A stretch of DNA of 64,000 bases from Altererythrobacter sp. CAU 1644 (GTDB taxonomy: Bacteria; Pseudomonadota; Alphaproteobacteria; Sphingomonadales; Sphingomonadaceae), in contig NZ_CP121106.1 in assembly GCF_029623755.1 (NCBI RefSeq), forward strand, positions 2,794,352 through 2,858,351. The letters run 5' to 3'. Position numbers and translations under genes: made by a program. The notes under the pieces were generated by a model. The model was not told where the DNA came from and ran no database searches. It worked only from the letters and a program-made list of their open reading frames with translations. Shown here piece by piece: positions 44,543 through 55,571 of this stretch (within the stretch, counting starts at the first letter, position 1; every line of letters begins with the position of its first letter).

Positions 44543-44600
44543 CGTCTGCGCGCTTCAAGTCGCCCCAGAGCAGCCAAACAAGCGGCCTATCGCACGCTGA

Positions 44601-46247
<1,647 letters not shown>

Positions 46248-46327
46248 TTAAGCCTTGTTGGGGATCGGATGCAAGCGATAAGGATTGCGGGAATGCCGCA
46301 ATCCACAAGTGTGTCGGCGAATTGGGC

Positions 46328-46729
46328 TTATTCGGTCGCGCCGGCGAGCGGATCATCCGCCTGGGCGGGCTCCTGCGCCGGAGCGGGTTCTTCCGCCGGG
46401 GCCTGAGCCTCGCCCAACGGATCGCCACCCAGTGCGCCGCCGAGCGGATCGGCCGGGGCAACGGCGCGATCGAGCGTGGTGCTCACTTCGCTGGTGCCGG
46501 TGGTTTCGACCGCGACCGCAGCGAGCGCAATCGAGAGAATGACGAAAGCCACCGCGAGCCACTTGGTCGTCCGCGTGAGGAAATCGGCCGCGCCGCGCGC
46601 GCCCATCAAGCCACCCGGGCTGCCGCCGATCCCGAGGCCGCCGCCTTCCGATCGCTGCATGAGCACGACTCCGACCAGAGCGGCGGCAACGATTGCCTGG
46701 AGAACGGTAAGGAACAGGAAGAGCGACAT
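46328..46729 (-). CDS. secG: Preprotein translocase subunit SecG
   Basis: 133 residues. Two TM helices: LFLFLTVLQAIVAAALVGVV and KWLAVAFVILSIALAAVAVE, joined by the conserved loop LMQRSEGGGLGIGGSPGGLM. Part of the SecYEG channel. The C-terminal ~50 residues form an Ala/Pro/Glu-rich tail (APAEEPAPAQEPAQADD) of low complexity, longer than in E. coli. Confidence 0.93.
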   Translation of the reverse strand: MSLFLFLTVLQAIVAAALVGVVLMQRSEGGGLGIGGSPGGLMGARGAADFLTRTTKWLAVAFVILSIALAAVAVETTGTSEVSTTLDRAVAPADPLGGALGGDPLGEAQAPAEEPAPAQEPAQADDPLAGATE

Positions 46730-46813
46730 TGGTGATCTACTTTGTCAGAATTCGGTTGCAGCGCATTTAGGGCCGAGGGCCCTGTTGCACAAGGTCTGCG
46801 GATAGGGGCGGTA

Positions 46814-47575
46814 TCAGCCCTCGGCAGCTTCGCCAGCGGCAAGGGCGATGCCCATGAAGCTGTCGGCCGTGAGGCTTGCGCCGCCAACCAACGCGCCGCC
46901 GACCTCGGCCGCACCCAGTATCTCGCGGGCATTCTCGGGCTTGACCGAACCGCCATAAAGGATGCGGACTTCGCCGCCCTGCTCTTCGCCGAAAAGCTCG
47001 ACGAGCAGGCCACGGATGGCCTTGTGCATCGCTTCGATGTCTTCGACCGTCGCGGTCTTGCCGGTGCCAATCGCCCAAATCGGTTCGTAGGCAACCGTCA
47101 ATTGCTCGGCTGCGTTCTGGAACTCGGGAAGCGAGGCGCGCAATTGGCCTAGCACGAACTTCTCGGCCTTGCCGGCATCGCGCGTTTTCTCGTCTTCGCC
47201 GCAGCACATGATCACGCGCATGCCTGCTGCAAGCACGGATTCGGCCTTTTCGCGCACCAGCTCGTTGCTTTCGGCGTGCGCCGTGCGGCGTTCGCTGTGG
47301 CCCAGGATGACGAACTTCGCACCCGCATCGGCCAGCATCGTCGCCGAAATATCGCCGGTATGCGCGCCTTCCTCGCCCGGATGGCAGTCCTGCGCCCCGA
47401 CGGCGATCTGTTCGGCTTCGCGGTGCACGGCGTGAATGAGCGTGTAAGGAGGCGCGATCGCGACCTCGGTTTTCATGTGGCGCTGGGCGGCACGATCGAT
47501 GGCGCGCGCTTCGGAAAGCATCGCGCGATTGCCGTTCATCTTCCAATTACCGACGATATAGGGCCGCTGGGCCAT
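46814..47575 (-). CDS. tpiA: Triosephosphate isomerase
   Basis: A 253-residue TIM-barrel enzyme of glycolysis, interconverting DHAP and glyceraldehyde-3-phosphate. The substrate Lys is in IVGNWKMNGNR, the catalytic His in FVILGHSERRTAH, the catalytic Glu in VAYEPIWAIGTGKTAT and the phosphate site in ILYGGSVKPEN and VGGASL. ATG 47575 has AGGAA well placed; ATG 47581 is two codons upstream. An inverted repeat lies at 46769-46783 before secG. Confidence 0.97.
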   Translation of the reverse strand: MAQRPYIVGNWKMNGNRAMLSEARAIDRAAQRHMKTEVAIAPPYTLIHAVHREAEQIAVGAQDCHPGEEGAHTGDISATMLADAGAKFVILGHSERRTAHAESNELVREKAESVLAAGMRVIMCCGEDEKTRDAGKAEKFVLGQLRASLPEFQNAAEQLTVAYEPIWAIGTGKTATVEDIEAMHKAIRGLLVELFGEEQGGEVRILYGGSVKPENAREILGAAEVGGALVGGASLTADSFMGIALAAGEAAEG

Positions 47576-47767
47576 GCACATTTCCTGAAGTAACTTGCGA
47601 ATCTCGCCCGCATATAGGGATGGCGGGGGCGCGTCCGCTAGCCGACCTTGGCTATCCAGTCAAAACCCTTGGCAAACTGTTGCGGGGAGGTCGCAGGGCC
47701 GATAAAGCGCACAGCTCGGGCTAACCGCCCTCCCCTGTTTCATCGCGTTTCGGAATCGACCTCTTTC

Positions 47768-49702
47768 ATGATCACGTTCTTCCGCAGGTTCTTCAATTCG
47801 AAGATCGGCCTTGCCATCACCATCGCTTTCGTGGGCCTGATCGGCCTGGCCTTCGCCAGTATGGACGTCTCGGGCAATGCGACCTTCGGCGGCGTTGCCG
47901 GTGGCGACCGGGTCGCGGTGGTCGGCGATTCCAAGATCGGCACTGCCGAACTGGCGCGCGCAACCACCAATGCACTCGACCAGGTCAGGCAGCAGAATCC
48001 GACCCTCAGCATGAAGGCCTTTGTCGAGAATGATGGCCTTGAGAGTGTGCTGACCCGGCTGATCGACCGCTACGCGATCGGCGAATACGCGCTCGAATAC
48101 GGGCTTCGTGCGGGCGACAATCTAATCAACAGCGAATTGCTGCAGATCGGCGCGTTCCGTGGTCCTGACGGGAATTTCGACCAGGCCACATATCAGGCAG
48201 CCATCCGCAACCAGGGGTTGACCGATGCCATGGTGCGTGAGGAACTGGGCGGCAGCTTGCTCGCCCAGCAGCTCGTTGCTCCGACGCTGATCGGCACCAC
48301 CATGCCCGACAAGGTTGCGCGCCGGTATGCCTCGCTCCTGCGCGAGCGCCGCCAGGGCTCGATTGGATTCCTGCCCAGCCAGGCATTCATGCCCAGCGGC
48401 GATCCAACCGATGCGCAGCTGAGGAGCTTCTACGAGACGGCGCGTTCGCGCTTCATCCGCCCCGAACGGCGGACACTGCGGTACATCGGCTTCGACGCGG
48501 GCATCGTCGAGAGCCGGATCGCACCCACCAATGCTGAGATTGCAGCGCGTTACGAGCGCGACAAGGCACAATATGCGGCCAGCGAAACCCGCCGCGTGAC
48601 CCAGCTGATCGTCCCGACGCAGCAGGCCGCCAATTCCATGCGCACCCGCGCGCAGGCCGGCGCCACGTTGGAATCGCTTGCCCGTGAAGCCGGGTTCAGC
48701 ACCACCAGCATCGGGCCGGTAACCCGGGCGGAACTGACGGAAACCGCCAATGCCGCCGTCGCCGGCGCCATTTTCTCGGCCGATCGAGGGAGTATTGCGG
48801 CGCCTGCGCGGAGTGCGCTCGGCTGGCACGTCGCGCGCGTCGATGCGATCGATACCAAGGCAGCGCGCACGCTCGCGCAGGTAACCCCGGAGATTCGCGA
48901 ACGGCTGACCACAGAAAAACGGGCCCGTGCATTGTCGGACTTCAGCGCCGAGATCGAGGAGGAAATCGACAGCGGGGCCTCGCTCAGCGATATCGCCAAG
49001 GCCTTTGACCTCCAATTACAGACGACCCCGGCTCTGACTGCCGATGGGCGCATCTACGGCCAGCCCAACAGCGGCACTCCGGAAGTGCTTCGCCCGACGC
49101 TCGACACTGCCTTCCAGATGGAAGAGGGCGAACCACAGCTCGCCGAAGTCGTGCGCGGCCAGCAGTTCATCGTCTTCGAAGTTGGCGAAATCACGCCCTC
49201 GGCCACTGCGCCGCTTAACGAGATCAAGGATGACCTCACCTTGGCGTGGCGACTTTCGGAAGGCGCCAAGAAGTCGCGTGAAGCCGCCGACCGGGTCCTT
49301 GCTCGGGTGAAGAAGGGCGATACCGTTGCCGCCGCGCTGCGGCAGGAAAAGGCCTCGCTCCCTCCCGTCGAAGCGATCAACCTCGACCGGCAGGAACTGG
49401 CCGCTCGCTCACAGCAGATCCCTGCCCCGATGGCATTGTTGTTCAGCATGGCTGAAGGGACCACCAAGAAGCTTGAGGCCAATAACGATGTGGGCTGGTT
49501 CATCGTCGATCTGGACGACATCGTCGTGCAGCCGATTGCCGCCGACGATCCGCTGGTGGCAGCCACCAAGAACGACCTCCGCAGCGCACTGGGTGACGAG
49601 CTGGCCGACCAGATGGTTGCTGCCATGCGCAATGAGCTGGGCGTCGAGCGTAACGACGCCGCGATCGACGCGGTTCGCAAGCAGTTGACCGGCGAGAGCT
49701 GA
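47768..49702 (+). CDS. ppiD: Periplasmic peptidyl-prolyl isomerase PpiD (SurA/parvulin family)
   Basis: A 644-residue membrane-anchored folding factor. One TM helix lies near the start (IGLAITIAFVGLIGLAFASM), then a SurA-N-like helical domain (FRGPDGNFDQATYQAAIRNQ; REELGGSLLAQQLV) and a parvulin-type region (around ETRRVTQLIVPTQQAANSMR; FSADRGSIAAPARSALGWHV). The C-terminal part is another helical domain. It helps outer-membrane and secreted proteins fold. The ATG at 47768 was chosen; the upstream frame lacks homology. Confidence 0.92.
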   Translation: MITFFRRFFNSKIGLAITIAFVGLIGLAFASMDVSGNATFGGVAGGDRVAVVGDSKIGTAELARATTNALDQVRQQNPTLSMKAFVENDGLESVLTRLIDRYAIGEYALEYGLRAGDNLINSELLQIGAFRGPDGNFDQATYQAAIRNQGLTDAMVREELGGSLLAQQLVAPTLIGTTMPDKVARRYASLLRERRQGSIGFLPSQAFMPSGDPTDAQLRSFYETARSRFIRPERRTLRYIGFDAGIVESRIAPTNAEIAARYERDKAQYAASETRRVTQLIVPTQQAANSMRTRAQAGATLESLAREAGFSTTSIGPVTRAELTETANAAVAGAIFSADRGSIAAPARSALGWHVARVDAIDTKAARTLAQVTPEIRERLTTEKRARALSDFSAEIEEEIDSGASLSDIAKAFDLQLQTTPALTADGRIYGQPNSGTPEVLRPTLDTAFQMEEGEPQLAEVVRGQQFIVFEVGEITPSATAPLNEIKDDLTLAWRLSEGAKKSREAADRVLARVKKGDTVAAALRQEKASLPPVEAINLDRQELAARSQQIPAPMALLFSMAEGTTKKLEANNDVGWFIVDLDDIVVQPIAADDPLVAATKNDLRSALGDELADQMVAAMRNELGVERNDAAIDAVRKQLTGES

Positions 49703-49712
49703 CGAGGCCACC

Positions 49713-51224
49713 CTGGACGCATACCTGCCAGAGAATGCCGAGAGTGCCGAACGCCAGCTAGGTGACGGCCGGCCGGCGCTCGTCTGGCGGCGGGTCATCG
49801 CCGACACCGAAACACCGGTGGGCGCCGCAGCCAAACTGATCGAGCCGGGCCGCGGCGACTTCCTGCTCGAATCGGTAGAGGGCGGTGAAGTGCGCGGGCG
49901 CTACAGCCTGCTGGGCCTCGATCCCGATCTGGTGTTCCGTGCCTCTGGGGCATCTGCACAGGTCAATCGTTCGTGGAGGCATGATCGCGAGGCTTTCGTC
50001 GCCTGCGCGAATGACAGTCTGGCCGAACTTCGACAGCTGGCTGAGGACTGCCGGATCGATGTCCCCGACGCACTTCCGCCTGCGCTCGCATGCCTGGTCG
50101 GATACTTCGGCTATGAGACGATCGGTCTGGTCGAAGACCTGCCGCGTGCGCCCCAAAGCGCGCTGGATCTGCCCGACATGCTGTTTGTGCGTCCGACGCT
50201 GATCCTCGTGTTCGACGGGCTTACCAATGAACTGTTCTGCATCGCACCCGTTTGGGAAGCCTCTGACCCTGCGGCTGCGATCCTGCGCGCGGGCGAGCGG
50301 ATCGACGAAGTCTTGCGCACGCTTACCCAGGCGGCGCCGGTCGCGACCCGCGATGGCGCGCTGCCGGAAATGGCGCTGGAGCCCGTGCTAGCCGCCGACG
50401 ATTACAAGGCACTCGTCGCAAGGGCGAAGGAGTACATCGTCGCGGGCGACATCTTCCAGGTCGTGCTTGCGCAGCGTTTCACCTGCCCCTTCCCCTTGCC
50501 GCCCTTTGACCTCTATCGCGCGCTGCGCCGGGTGAATCCGTCGCCCTTTCTTTATTTTCTCGACCTGCCCGGTTTTGCCGTGGTCGGTTCGAGCCCGGAA
50601 ATCCTGGTTCGCGTGCGCAATGGCGAAGTCACTATCCGCCCAATAGCCGGGACGCGGCCGCGCGGTGCCACTGCCGATGAAGATCGCGCCAACGAGGCAA
50701 GCCTGCTGGCCGATCCCAAGGAGCGCGCCGAGCATCTCATGCTGCTCGACCTGGGCCGCAACGATGTCGGGCGCGTTGCCGCGCGCGGTACGGTCGAGGT
50801 CACCGATAGCTTCACGATCGAGCGCTACAGCCACGTGATGCACATCGTCAGCAATGTCGTGGGCAGACTGGCCAAGGATTGCGATGCGCTCGATGCTTTG
50901 TTCGCCGGTTTCCCGGCGGGCACCGTTTCCGGCGCGCCGAAGATCAGGGCGTGCGAGATCATCGCCGAGCTAGAGCCCGAAACGCGCGGTGCCTACGCAG
51001 GCGGGGTTGGATATTTCGCGCCCGACGGTTCGGTCGACAGCTGCATCGTCCTGCGAACGGCGGTGGTCAAGGACGGCACCATGCATGTTCAGGCCGGCGC
51101 CGGGATCGTTGCCGACAGCGATCCCGATTACGAACTCAATGAATGCAAGGCCAAGGCGGGAGCGCTGATCGCGGCAGCGCGCGAAGCTGCCCGCGTGGCC
51201 AGCGAAGCGAGGTATGGTCAGTGA
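49713..51224 (+). CDS. trpE: Anthranilate synthase component I, probable CTG start
   Basis: Makes anthranilate from chorismate with TrpG. The feedback motif LLES is in GDFLLESVEGGEVRGRYSL. The chorismate domain has FQVVLAQRFTCPFPLPPFDL, RPIAGTRPRGATADEDRANE and FPAGTVSGAPKIRACEIIAE. No ATG, GTG or TTG exists in frame between the stop at 49686 and GTG 49818, although the conserved N-terminus (GRPALVWRRVIADTETPVGA) lies there. CTG 49713 has GAGG six bases upstream and gives 503 residues; GTG 49818 would lose that segment and leave 468. Confidence 0.92.
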   Translation: MDAYLPENAESAERQLGDGRPALVWRRVIADTETPVGAAAKLIEPGRGDFLLESVEGGEVRGRYSLLGLDPDLVFRASGASAQVNRSWRHDREAFVACANDSLAELRQLAEDCRIDVPDALPPALACLVGYFGYETIGLVEDLPRAPQSALDLPDMLFVRPTLILVFDGLTNELFCIAPVWEASDPAAAILRAGERIDEVLRTLTQAAPVATRDGALPEMALEPVLAADDYKALVARAKEYIVAGDIFQVVLAQRFTCPFPLPPFDLYRALRRVNPSPFLYFLDLPGFAVVGSSPEILVRVRNGEVTIRPIAGTRPRGATADEDRANEASLLADPKERAEHLMLLDLGRNDVGRVAARGTVEVTDSFTIERYSHVMHIVSNVVGRLAKDCDALDALFAGFPAGTVSGAPKIRACEIIAELEPETRGAYAGGVGYFAPDGSVDSCIVLRTAVVKDGTMHVQAGAGIVADSDPDYELNECKAKAGALIAAAREAARVASEARYGQ

Positions 51225-52042
51225 AATTCGGTTCGGCAGCATTTCTCGGCGCAGCGTTTCTGTTGTTGGCCGCCTGCGACATGCAGCAAGGCGGCGAGCC
51301 TGTCGTTCGCACCGAGATCGGCAAGGGCTCGCAGGAGATGAAGGCCGCCCGCAAGGCCAAGTCGCCCTGCAGCGTGACGATCTTCGAAGATGTTCCTTAC
51401 ACCCACTGCGTTGCCGATCCTGCCAAGCATGCGATCAAGACCGTTCTGGGCAACGCGGAGGGCGATCCATTCCGCTCGCTGCGCGCCTATGGCGAATCCT
51501 TGGGCGAAGAAGCGGTCAATGTCGCGTTCGCTGTCAATGCCGGCATGTACGGTGAAGATGGCAAACCGATCGGCTATTACGTCGAAGACGCCGAACGGTT
51601 GAAGGAACTCAACCTCGCCGACGGCACCGGCAATTTCCACATGAAGCCGAATGGCGTCTTTTACGGCACCAACGGAAAGTGGGAAATCAAGACCAGCGAC
51701 GACTTCTTCCGAACGGTCGGCGACCGCCCCAGGTTTGGAACGCAATCAGGGCCGATGCTCCTGATCAACGGGAAGCTGCATCCGCAATTCCAGGACGATG
51801 GGCCGTCCAAAACGGTGCGCAACGGGGTCGGGATCGATGCCGAAGGTCACGCGCATTTCGTCATCACCGAAGGTCCGGTCAGTTTCGGGCAACTGGCGCG
51901 CTATTTCCGCGACGAGCTCAAGATCGCCAATGCCCTGTATCTCGACGGAACCGTATCGTCGCTATGGGATCCGCTGGCCGAGCGAATCGACAGTGGCGCC
52001 CGGATCGGCCCGATGATCGTCGTGACCAACAAAGAGAAGTGA
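51221..52042 (+). CDS. Phosphodiester glycosidase family (NAGPA/DUF2233) lipoprotein
   Basis: A 273-residue protein. The GTG start overlaps the trpE stop (GTGA). It has a lipobox signal (FLGAAFLLLAAC). The domain after it contains AFAVNAGMYGEDGKPIGYYV, FHMKPNGVFYGTNGKWEIKT, QSGPMLLINGKLHPQF and LYLDGTVSSLWDP, which fit the NAGPA-like phosphodiester glycosidase fold. The mammalian enzyme removes a GlcNAc from phosphomannose; the bacterial substrate is unknown and may be a wall or envelope glycan. It lies oddly between trpE and pip. Confidence 0.8.
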   Translation: MKFGSAAFLGAAFLLLAACDMQQGGEPVVRTEIGKGSQEMKAARKAKSPCSVTIFEDVPYTHCVADPAKHAIKTVLGNAEGDPFRSLRAYGESLGEEAVNVAFAVNAGMYGEDGKPIGYYVEDAERLKELNLADGTGNFHMKPNGVFYGTNGKWEIKTSDDFFRTVGDRPRFGTQSGPMLLINGKLHPQFQDDGPSKTVRNGVGIDAEGHAHFVITEGPVSFGQLARYFRDELKIANALYLDGTVSSLWDPLAERIDSGARIGPMIVVTNKEK

Positions 52043-53001
52043 TGCAGTACGAACGCGGCCTTTATCCGGAGCTCGAACCTTACGACAGCGGCATGCTCGA
52101 CGTCGGCGACGGGCATGTCCTCTACTGGGAAAGGTGCGGCACGCCGGGGGCCAAGCCGGTCGTGTTCCTGCACGGCGGCCCGGGCGCGGGATGCAGCCCC
52201 GGACAGCGTCGCCAGTTCGACCCTGAGCTTTACGACATAATGCTGTTCGATCAGCGCGGCTGCGGGCGTTCGACGCCATTTGCATGCCTCGACAACAACA
52301 CAACTTGGGACATCGTCGACGATATCGAAAAGCTGCGCGCAATGTGTGGCCACGAGCGCTGGATGGTTTTCGGCGGGAGCTGGGGCTCGTCGCTGGCGCT
52401 GTCCTATGCCCAGACCCATCCCGAACGCGTGACCGAACTGGTGCTGCGCGGCATTTTCCTCTCGCGTCAGACCGAACTCGACTGGCTGATGAAATACGGC
52501 GCGAGCGAACTCTATCCCGAAGCGTGGGAAGCCCTGGTCGAATTCGTGCCCGAGGGGGAGCGCGGCGACCTGACCGAAGCCTATCACCGCCTGCTCAATA
52601 CCGGCGATGAGACCACCCAACGCAAGGCAGCGGAGCTATGGAACCGGTGGGAGAGCAACACCGTCACACTGCTGCCTGATGAGGCGATGATCGAAGAGAC
52701 CGCGATGGGCGAGAATTCGCTCGCCATCGCACGGATCGAGAACCACTATTTCCGCCACAAGTGCTGGCTGGAAGAGGGCCAGCTGCTCGCCAATGCCCAT
52801 CGGCTCAAGGGCATTCCCGGGGTGATCGTGCAGGGTCGTCACGACTGCTGCACGCCGCCCGCGGCGGCCTATGATCTCAAGAAGGCCTGGCCCGAAGTCG
52901 AGCTGCAGATCGTGCCCGATGCGGGGCATCTCTACACCGAGCCGGGCCTCACCGACGGTTTGGTGCGGGCCACCGACAGGTTTGCCGGCAAGAGTGGCTG
53001 A
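52042..53001 (+). CDS. pip: Proline iminopeptidase
   Basis: A 319-residue alpha/beta hydrolase that removes N-terminal proline. The oxyanion-hole motif is VVFLHGGPGAGCSPGQRRQF, the nucleophile Ser is in FGGSWGSSLAL, and the Asp and His are in IVQGRHDCCTPPAAAY and VPDAGHLYTEPG. FDQRGCGRSTPFA is a family motif. The ATG overlaps the upstream stop by one base. It has no obvious link to tryptophan synthesis but sits between trpE and trpG. Confidence 0.95.
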   Translation: MQYERGLYPELEPYDSGMLDVGDGHVLYWERCGTPGAKPVVFLHGGPGAGCSPGQRRQFDPELYDIMLFDQRGCGRSTPFACLDNNTTWDIVDDIEKLRAMCGHERWMVFGGSWGSSLALSYAQTHPERVTELVLRGIFLSRQTELDWLMKYGASELYPEAWEALVEFVPEGERGDLTEAYHRLLNTGDETTQRKAAELWNRWESNTVTLLPDEAMIEETAMGENSLAIARIENHYFRHKCWLEEGQLLANAHRLKGIPGVIVQGRHDCCTPPAAAYDLKKAWPEVELQIVPDAGHLYTEPGLTDGLVRATDRFAGKSG

Positions 53002-53052
53002 TAGCAAAACTCTCTTGATCCGCCGGTCCCCAGCGGCAAAGGCGCTGGAACC

Positions 53053-53637
53053 ATGATCCTCGTCATCGACAATTACGACAGCTTCACCTTCAACCTCGTC
53101 CATTACCTGATGGAGCTGGGCGCAGAGGTGCGGGTCGAGCGCAACGATGCGATGAGCGCGGCAGACGCTCTGCGCACCAACGCCGCGGGCTTCCTGATTT
53201 CGCCCGGCCCCTGCACACCCAATGAGGCCGGCATCAGCCTCGATCTTGTTGCCGCCTGCGCGGATGCAGGCAAACCGCTGCTCGGCGTATGCCTCGGCCA
53301 CCAGTCGATCGGCCAGCATTTCGGCGGGCGGGTCGAGCGTGGCGGCCTGATGCACGGCAAGACCTCGCCGGTCACCCATGACGGCACCGGCGTTTTCGAG
53401 GGCCTCCCCTCGCCCTTCACCGCAACGCGCTATCACAGCCTGGTAGTGCAGGATCAGCCTGAAGATTTGCTGGTCAACGCCGCTTCGGACGACGGCTACA
53501 CGATGGGCTTCCGCCACCGCGAGTTGCCTATTCACGGCGTCCAATTCCACCCGGAGAGTATCGCCACCGAACACGGGCATGCCCTGCTGGCGAACTTCCT
53601 CAGGCTGTGCGGGCTCGACGCCGGGGTACCCGCATGA
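53053..53637 (+). CDS. trpG: Anthranilate synthase component II (glutamine amidotransferase)
   Basis: A 194-residue glutaminase subunit supplying ammonia to TrpE. It starts [20 protein letters not shown]; the nucleophile Cys is in [17 protein letters not shown], and His/Glu are in [15 protein letters not shown]. It may also serve folate synthesis (PabA) if no other copy exists. The 3' end overlaps trpD (ATGA). Confidence 0.97.
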   Translation: MILVIDNYDSFTFNLVHYLMELGAEVRVERNDAMSAADALRTNAAGFLISPGPCTPNEAGISLDLVAACADAGKPLLGVCLGHQSIGQHFGGRVERGGLMHGKTSPVTHDGTGVFEGLPSPFTATRYHSLVVQDQPEDLLVNAASDDGYTMGFRHRELPIHGVQFHPESIATEHGHALLANFLRLCGLDAGVPA

Positions 53638-54626
53638 AGACGCTGCCGCTCGCCGTTCCGCACATGAACGAGCAAGAGGCCGAGGAAGTCTTCGGCTGGA
53701 TACTCGATGGCGAGGCGAGCGACGAAGAGATTGCGCGTTTCCTGCTTGCCATGACCGAGCGCAGCGAAACCGCCGACGAGATCGCCGGAGCCGCACGAGC
53801 GCTCCGCGCACGCCTGATCCCTATCGAGGCTCCGGACAACGCGGTCGATTGCTGCGGCACCGGCGGCGACGGTCACCACACGCTCAACGTTTCGACCGCG
53901 GTCAGCCTGGTGGTTGCTGCCTGCGGCATTCCGGTCGCCAAGCATGGCAACCGTGCAGCCTCGTCCAAATCGGGCGCCGCCGATACGCTCGAGGCGCTGG
54001 GCCTCGATATGGAGGCCGCCGGCCGGACGGCGGAAAGGACATTGGCCGAAATCGGCATCTGTTTCCTCTTCGCCAAGAACCACCACCCGGCGATGGGGCG
54101 CATCCAACCCATTCGCCAGAAGCTGGGCAAGCGCACGATCTTCAACCTGATGGGGCCACTGTCGAACCCTGCCGAGGTAAAGCGCCAGCTTATCGGAATC
54201 GCCCGCCCCGGCTACGTCCCGATCTATGCCGAGGCCAAGGCCAAGCTCGGCACCGAACGCACCTTTATCGCGTCAGGCGACGAAGGACTCGACGAGCTGA
54301 GCCTCGCAGGTGGCAACGAGCTGGCCGATGTCGTCGGCAATGATTTCGAGATGCGCCGGTTGGATGCTTCTATGGCAGGCTTGCCGCAGGCGCCCATCGA
54401 GGCGATCCGCGGTGGGGATGCGAAACACAATGCGGCCGCGCTCAAAGCCCTGCTGGGCGGAGCGCCCGGCCCCTATCGCGACGCGGTCTGCTTCAACGCT
54501 GCAGCAACCCTGATGGTCGCCGGAGACTCTGGAGACTGGGCAGAGCTTGCCAACCGCGCGGGCGAGGCGATTGACAGCGGCGCCGCCGAAAGCCTGCTGG
54601 CGCGCTGGATCGAAATGGCCGCATAA
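53634..54626 (+). CDS. trpD: Anthranilate phosphoribosyltransferase
   Basis: 330 residues. The PRPP loop is [20 protein letters not shown] (GTGGD), then [20 protein letters not shown] (KHGNR), and [20 protein letters not shown], a family segment. It adds the phosphoribosyl group to anthranilate. The ATG 53634 overlaps the trpG stop. trpC follows after two bases. Confidence 0.97.
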   Translation: MKTLPLAVPHMNEQEAEEVFGWILDGEASDEEIARFLLAMTERSETADEIAGAARALRARLIPIEAPDNAVDCCGTGGDGHHTLNVSTAVSLVVAACGIPVAKHGNRAASSKSGAADTLEALGLDMEAAGRTAERTLAEIGICFLFAKNHHPAMGRIQPIRQKLGKRTIFNLMGPLSNPAEVKRQLIGIARPGYVPIYAEAKAKLGTERTFIASGDEGLDELSLAGGNELADVVGNDFEMRRLDASMAGLPQAPIEAIRGGDAKHNAAALKALLGGAPGPYRDAVCFNAAATLMVAGDSGDWAELANRAGEAIDSGAAESLLARWIEMAA

Positions 54627-54628
54627 CG

Positions 54629-55414
54629 ATGGACAAATTGCAGGAGATTTGTGCCAGCAAGGCGGTCGAGGTGGGTCAGCGCCGCGCCGAGCGCTCCGTA
54701 ACCGCTCTCGACCATGCAGCCGTGAGCCAGACCGCACCGCGTGGATTCGAATCCGCCCTGCGCGCAGCGAGCGCAGCCCGGTATGGGTTGATTGCCGAGA
54801 TCAAGAAGGCTTCTCCGTCCAAAGGGCTCATTCGTGCCGATTTTCATCCAGCGGATCATGCGCGTGCCTACGAAGCGGGCGGTGCAGCCTGCCTCTCGGT
54901 CCTTACCGACGCGCCCTATTTTCAGGGGCACGAGGACTTTCTGATCGAGGCGCGGGCTGCCTGCGATCTTCCGGTGCTGCGCAAGGATTTCATGATCGAT
55001 CCGTGGCAAGTCGCCGAAGCCCGCAGTATCGGTGCAGATGCCATTCTCATCATCGTCGCGGCGCTTGACGATGCACAGATGCTGGAGATCGAGGCGGCCG
55101 CGCTGGAACGCGGAATGGATGTGCTGGTCGAAGTCCATGACGAGGCAGAGATGGAACGCGCCGCGCGGCTCAACTCACGTCTGATCGGGGTCAATAATCG
55201 CGATCTCAAAACATTCACGACCGATCTGGCAACTACCGAGCGACTAGCTCCTCTCGCCCCTGAAGGTGCGTTGCTTGTCGGCGAGAGCGGTATCAATTCG
55301 CATGCCGATTGCGAGAGGCTGGCACGCAACGGAGTGCGCAGCTTCCTCGTCGGGGAAAGCCTCATGCGGCAAGCTGATGTATCTGCTGCTACCAAGGCGC
55401 TGTTGCACGGCTGA
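54629..55414 (+). CDS. trpC: Indole-3-glycerol phosphate synthase
   Basis: A 261-residue TIM-barrel enzyme. [20 protein letters not shown] is the phosphate/substrate signature, with [46 protein letters not shown] and [13 protein letters not shown]. It makes indole-3-glycerol phosphate. It ends the trp part of the operon; trpF, trpB and trpA are not in the window. Confidence 0.97.
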   Translation: MDKLQEICASKAVEVGQRRAERSVTALDHAAVSQTAPRGFESALRAASAARYGLIAEIKKASPSKGLIRADFHPADHARAYEAGGAACLSVLTDAPYFQGHEDFLIEARAACDLPVLRKDFMIDPWQVAEARSIGADAILIIVAALDDAQMLEIEAAALERGMDVLVEVHDEAEMERAARLNSRLIGVNNRDLKTFTTDLATTERLAPLAPEGALLVGESGINSHADCERLARNGVRSFLVGESLMRQADVSAATKALLHG

Positions 55415-55528
55415 CCTGTCCTACTGCCGCGAGGCGTGCCATCATGCCCAGATGTCTCCGCGCACTCGCCTGCTGTCGCCCTTCAGATTTTCCGTGGTCG
55501 AAACTTGGCGGTTTCCTTCTCTTTGACT

Positions 55529-55546
55529 GTGTTCCATGTGTTCCAT
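55529..55546. repeat. Tandem 9-bp repeat GTGTTCCAT upstream of moaC
   Basis: GTGTTCCAT occurs twice head to tail, perfectly, 26 bases before the moaC ATG. The embedded GTTC half-sites are five bases apart, not the seven of the LexA box seen at 57275, so LexA binding is uncertain. It could be the operator or promoter of moaC-moeA. Confidence 0.4.
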
Positions 55547-55571
55547 CCAGTAGGATTTGAGCGAACCGGTG

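Larger units (their letters stand above)
44242..44600. other. 359-base convergent gap between hsp20 and pyrG
   Basis: Both neighbouring genes end here. Three inverted repeats follow hsp20 in a row: 44280-44303 (10-bp perfect stem), 44304-44319 (5 bp) and 44322-44346 (5+3 bp, one mismatch). An A/T-rich stretch around 44510-44542 holds a weak hairpin near the pyrG end. A frame at 44187-44558 on the minus strand has no ribosome site and no recognisable domain. A small RNA here is possible but unproved. Confidence 0.45.

Noticed and set aside
44187..44558. 123-residue minus-strand frame in the hsp20-pyrG gap
   Set aside because: It overlaps hsp20, lacks an SD and any recognisable domain, and crosses the inverted repeats.
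46769..46783. AGGGCC-GAG-GGCCCT inverted repeat between tpiA and secG
   Set aside because: There is no T run on either strand and the genes are probably co-transcribed, so I did not call it a terminator.
55531..55543. Possible LexA box before moaC
   Set aside because: The GTTC half-sites are five bases apart, not seven; recorded as a tandem repeat instead.
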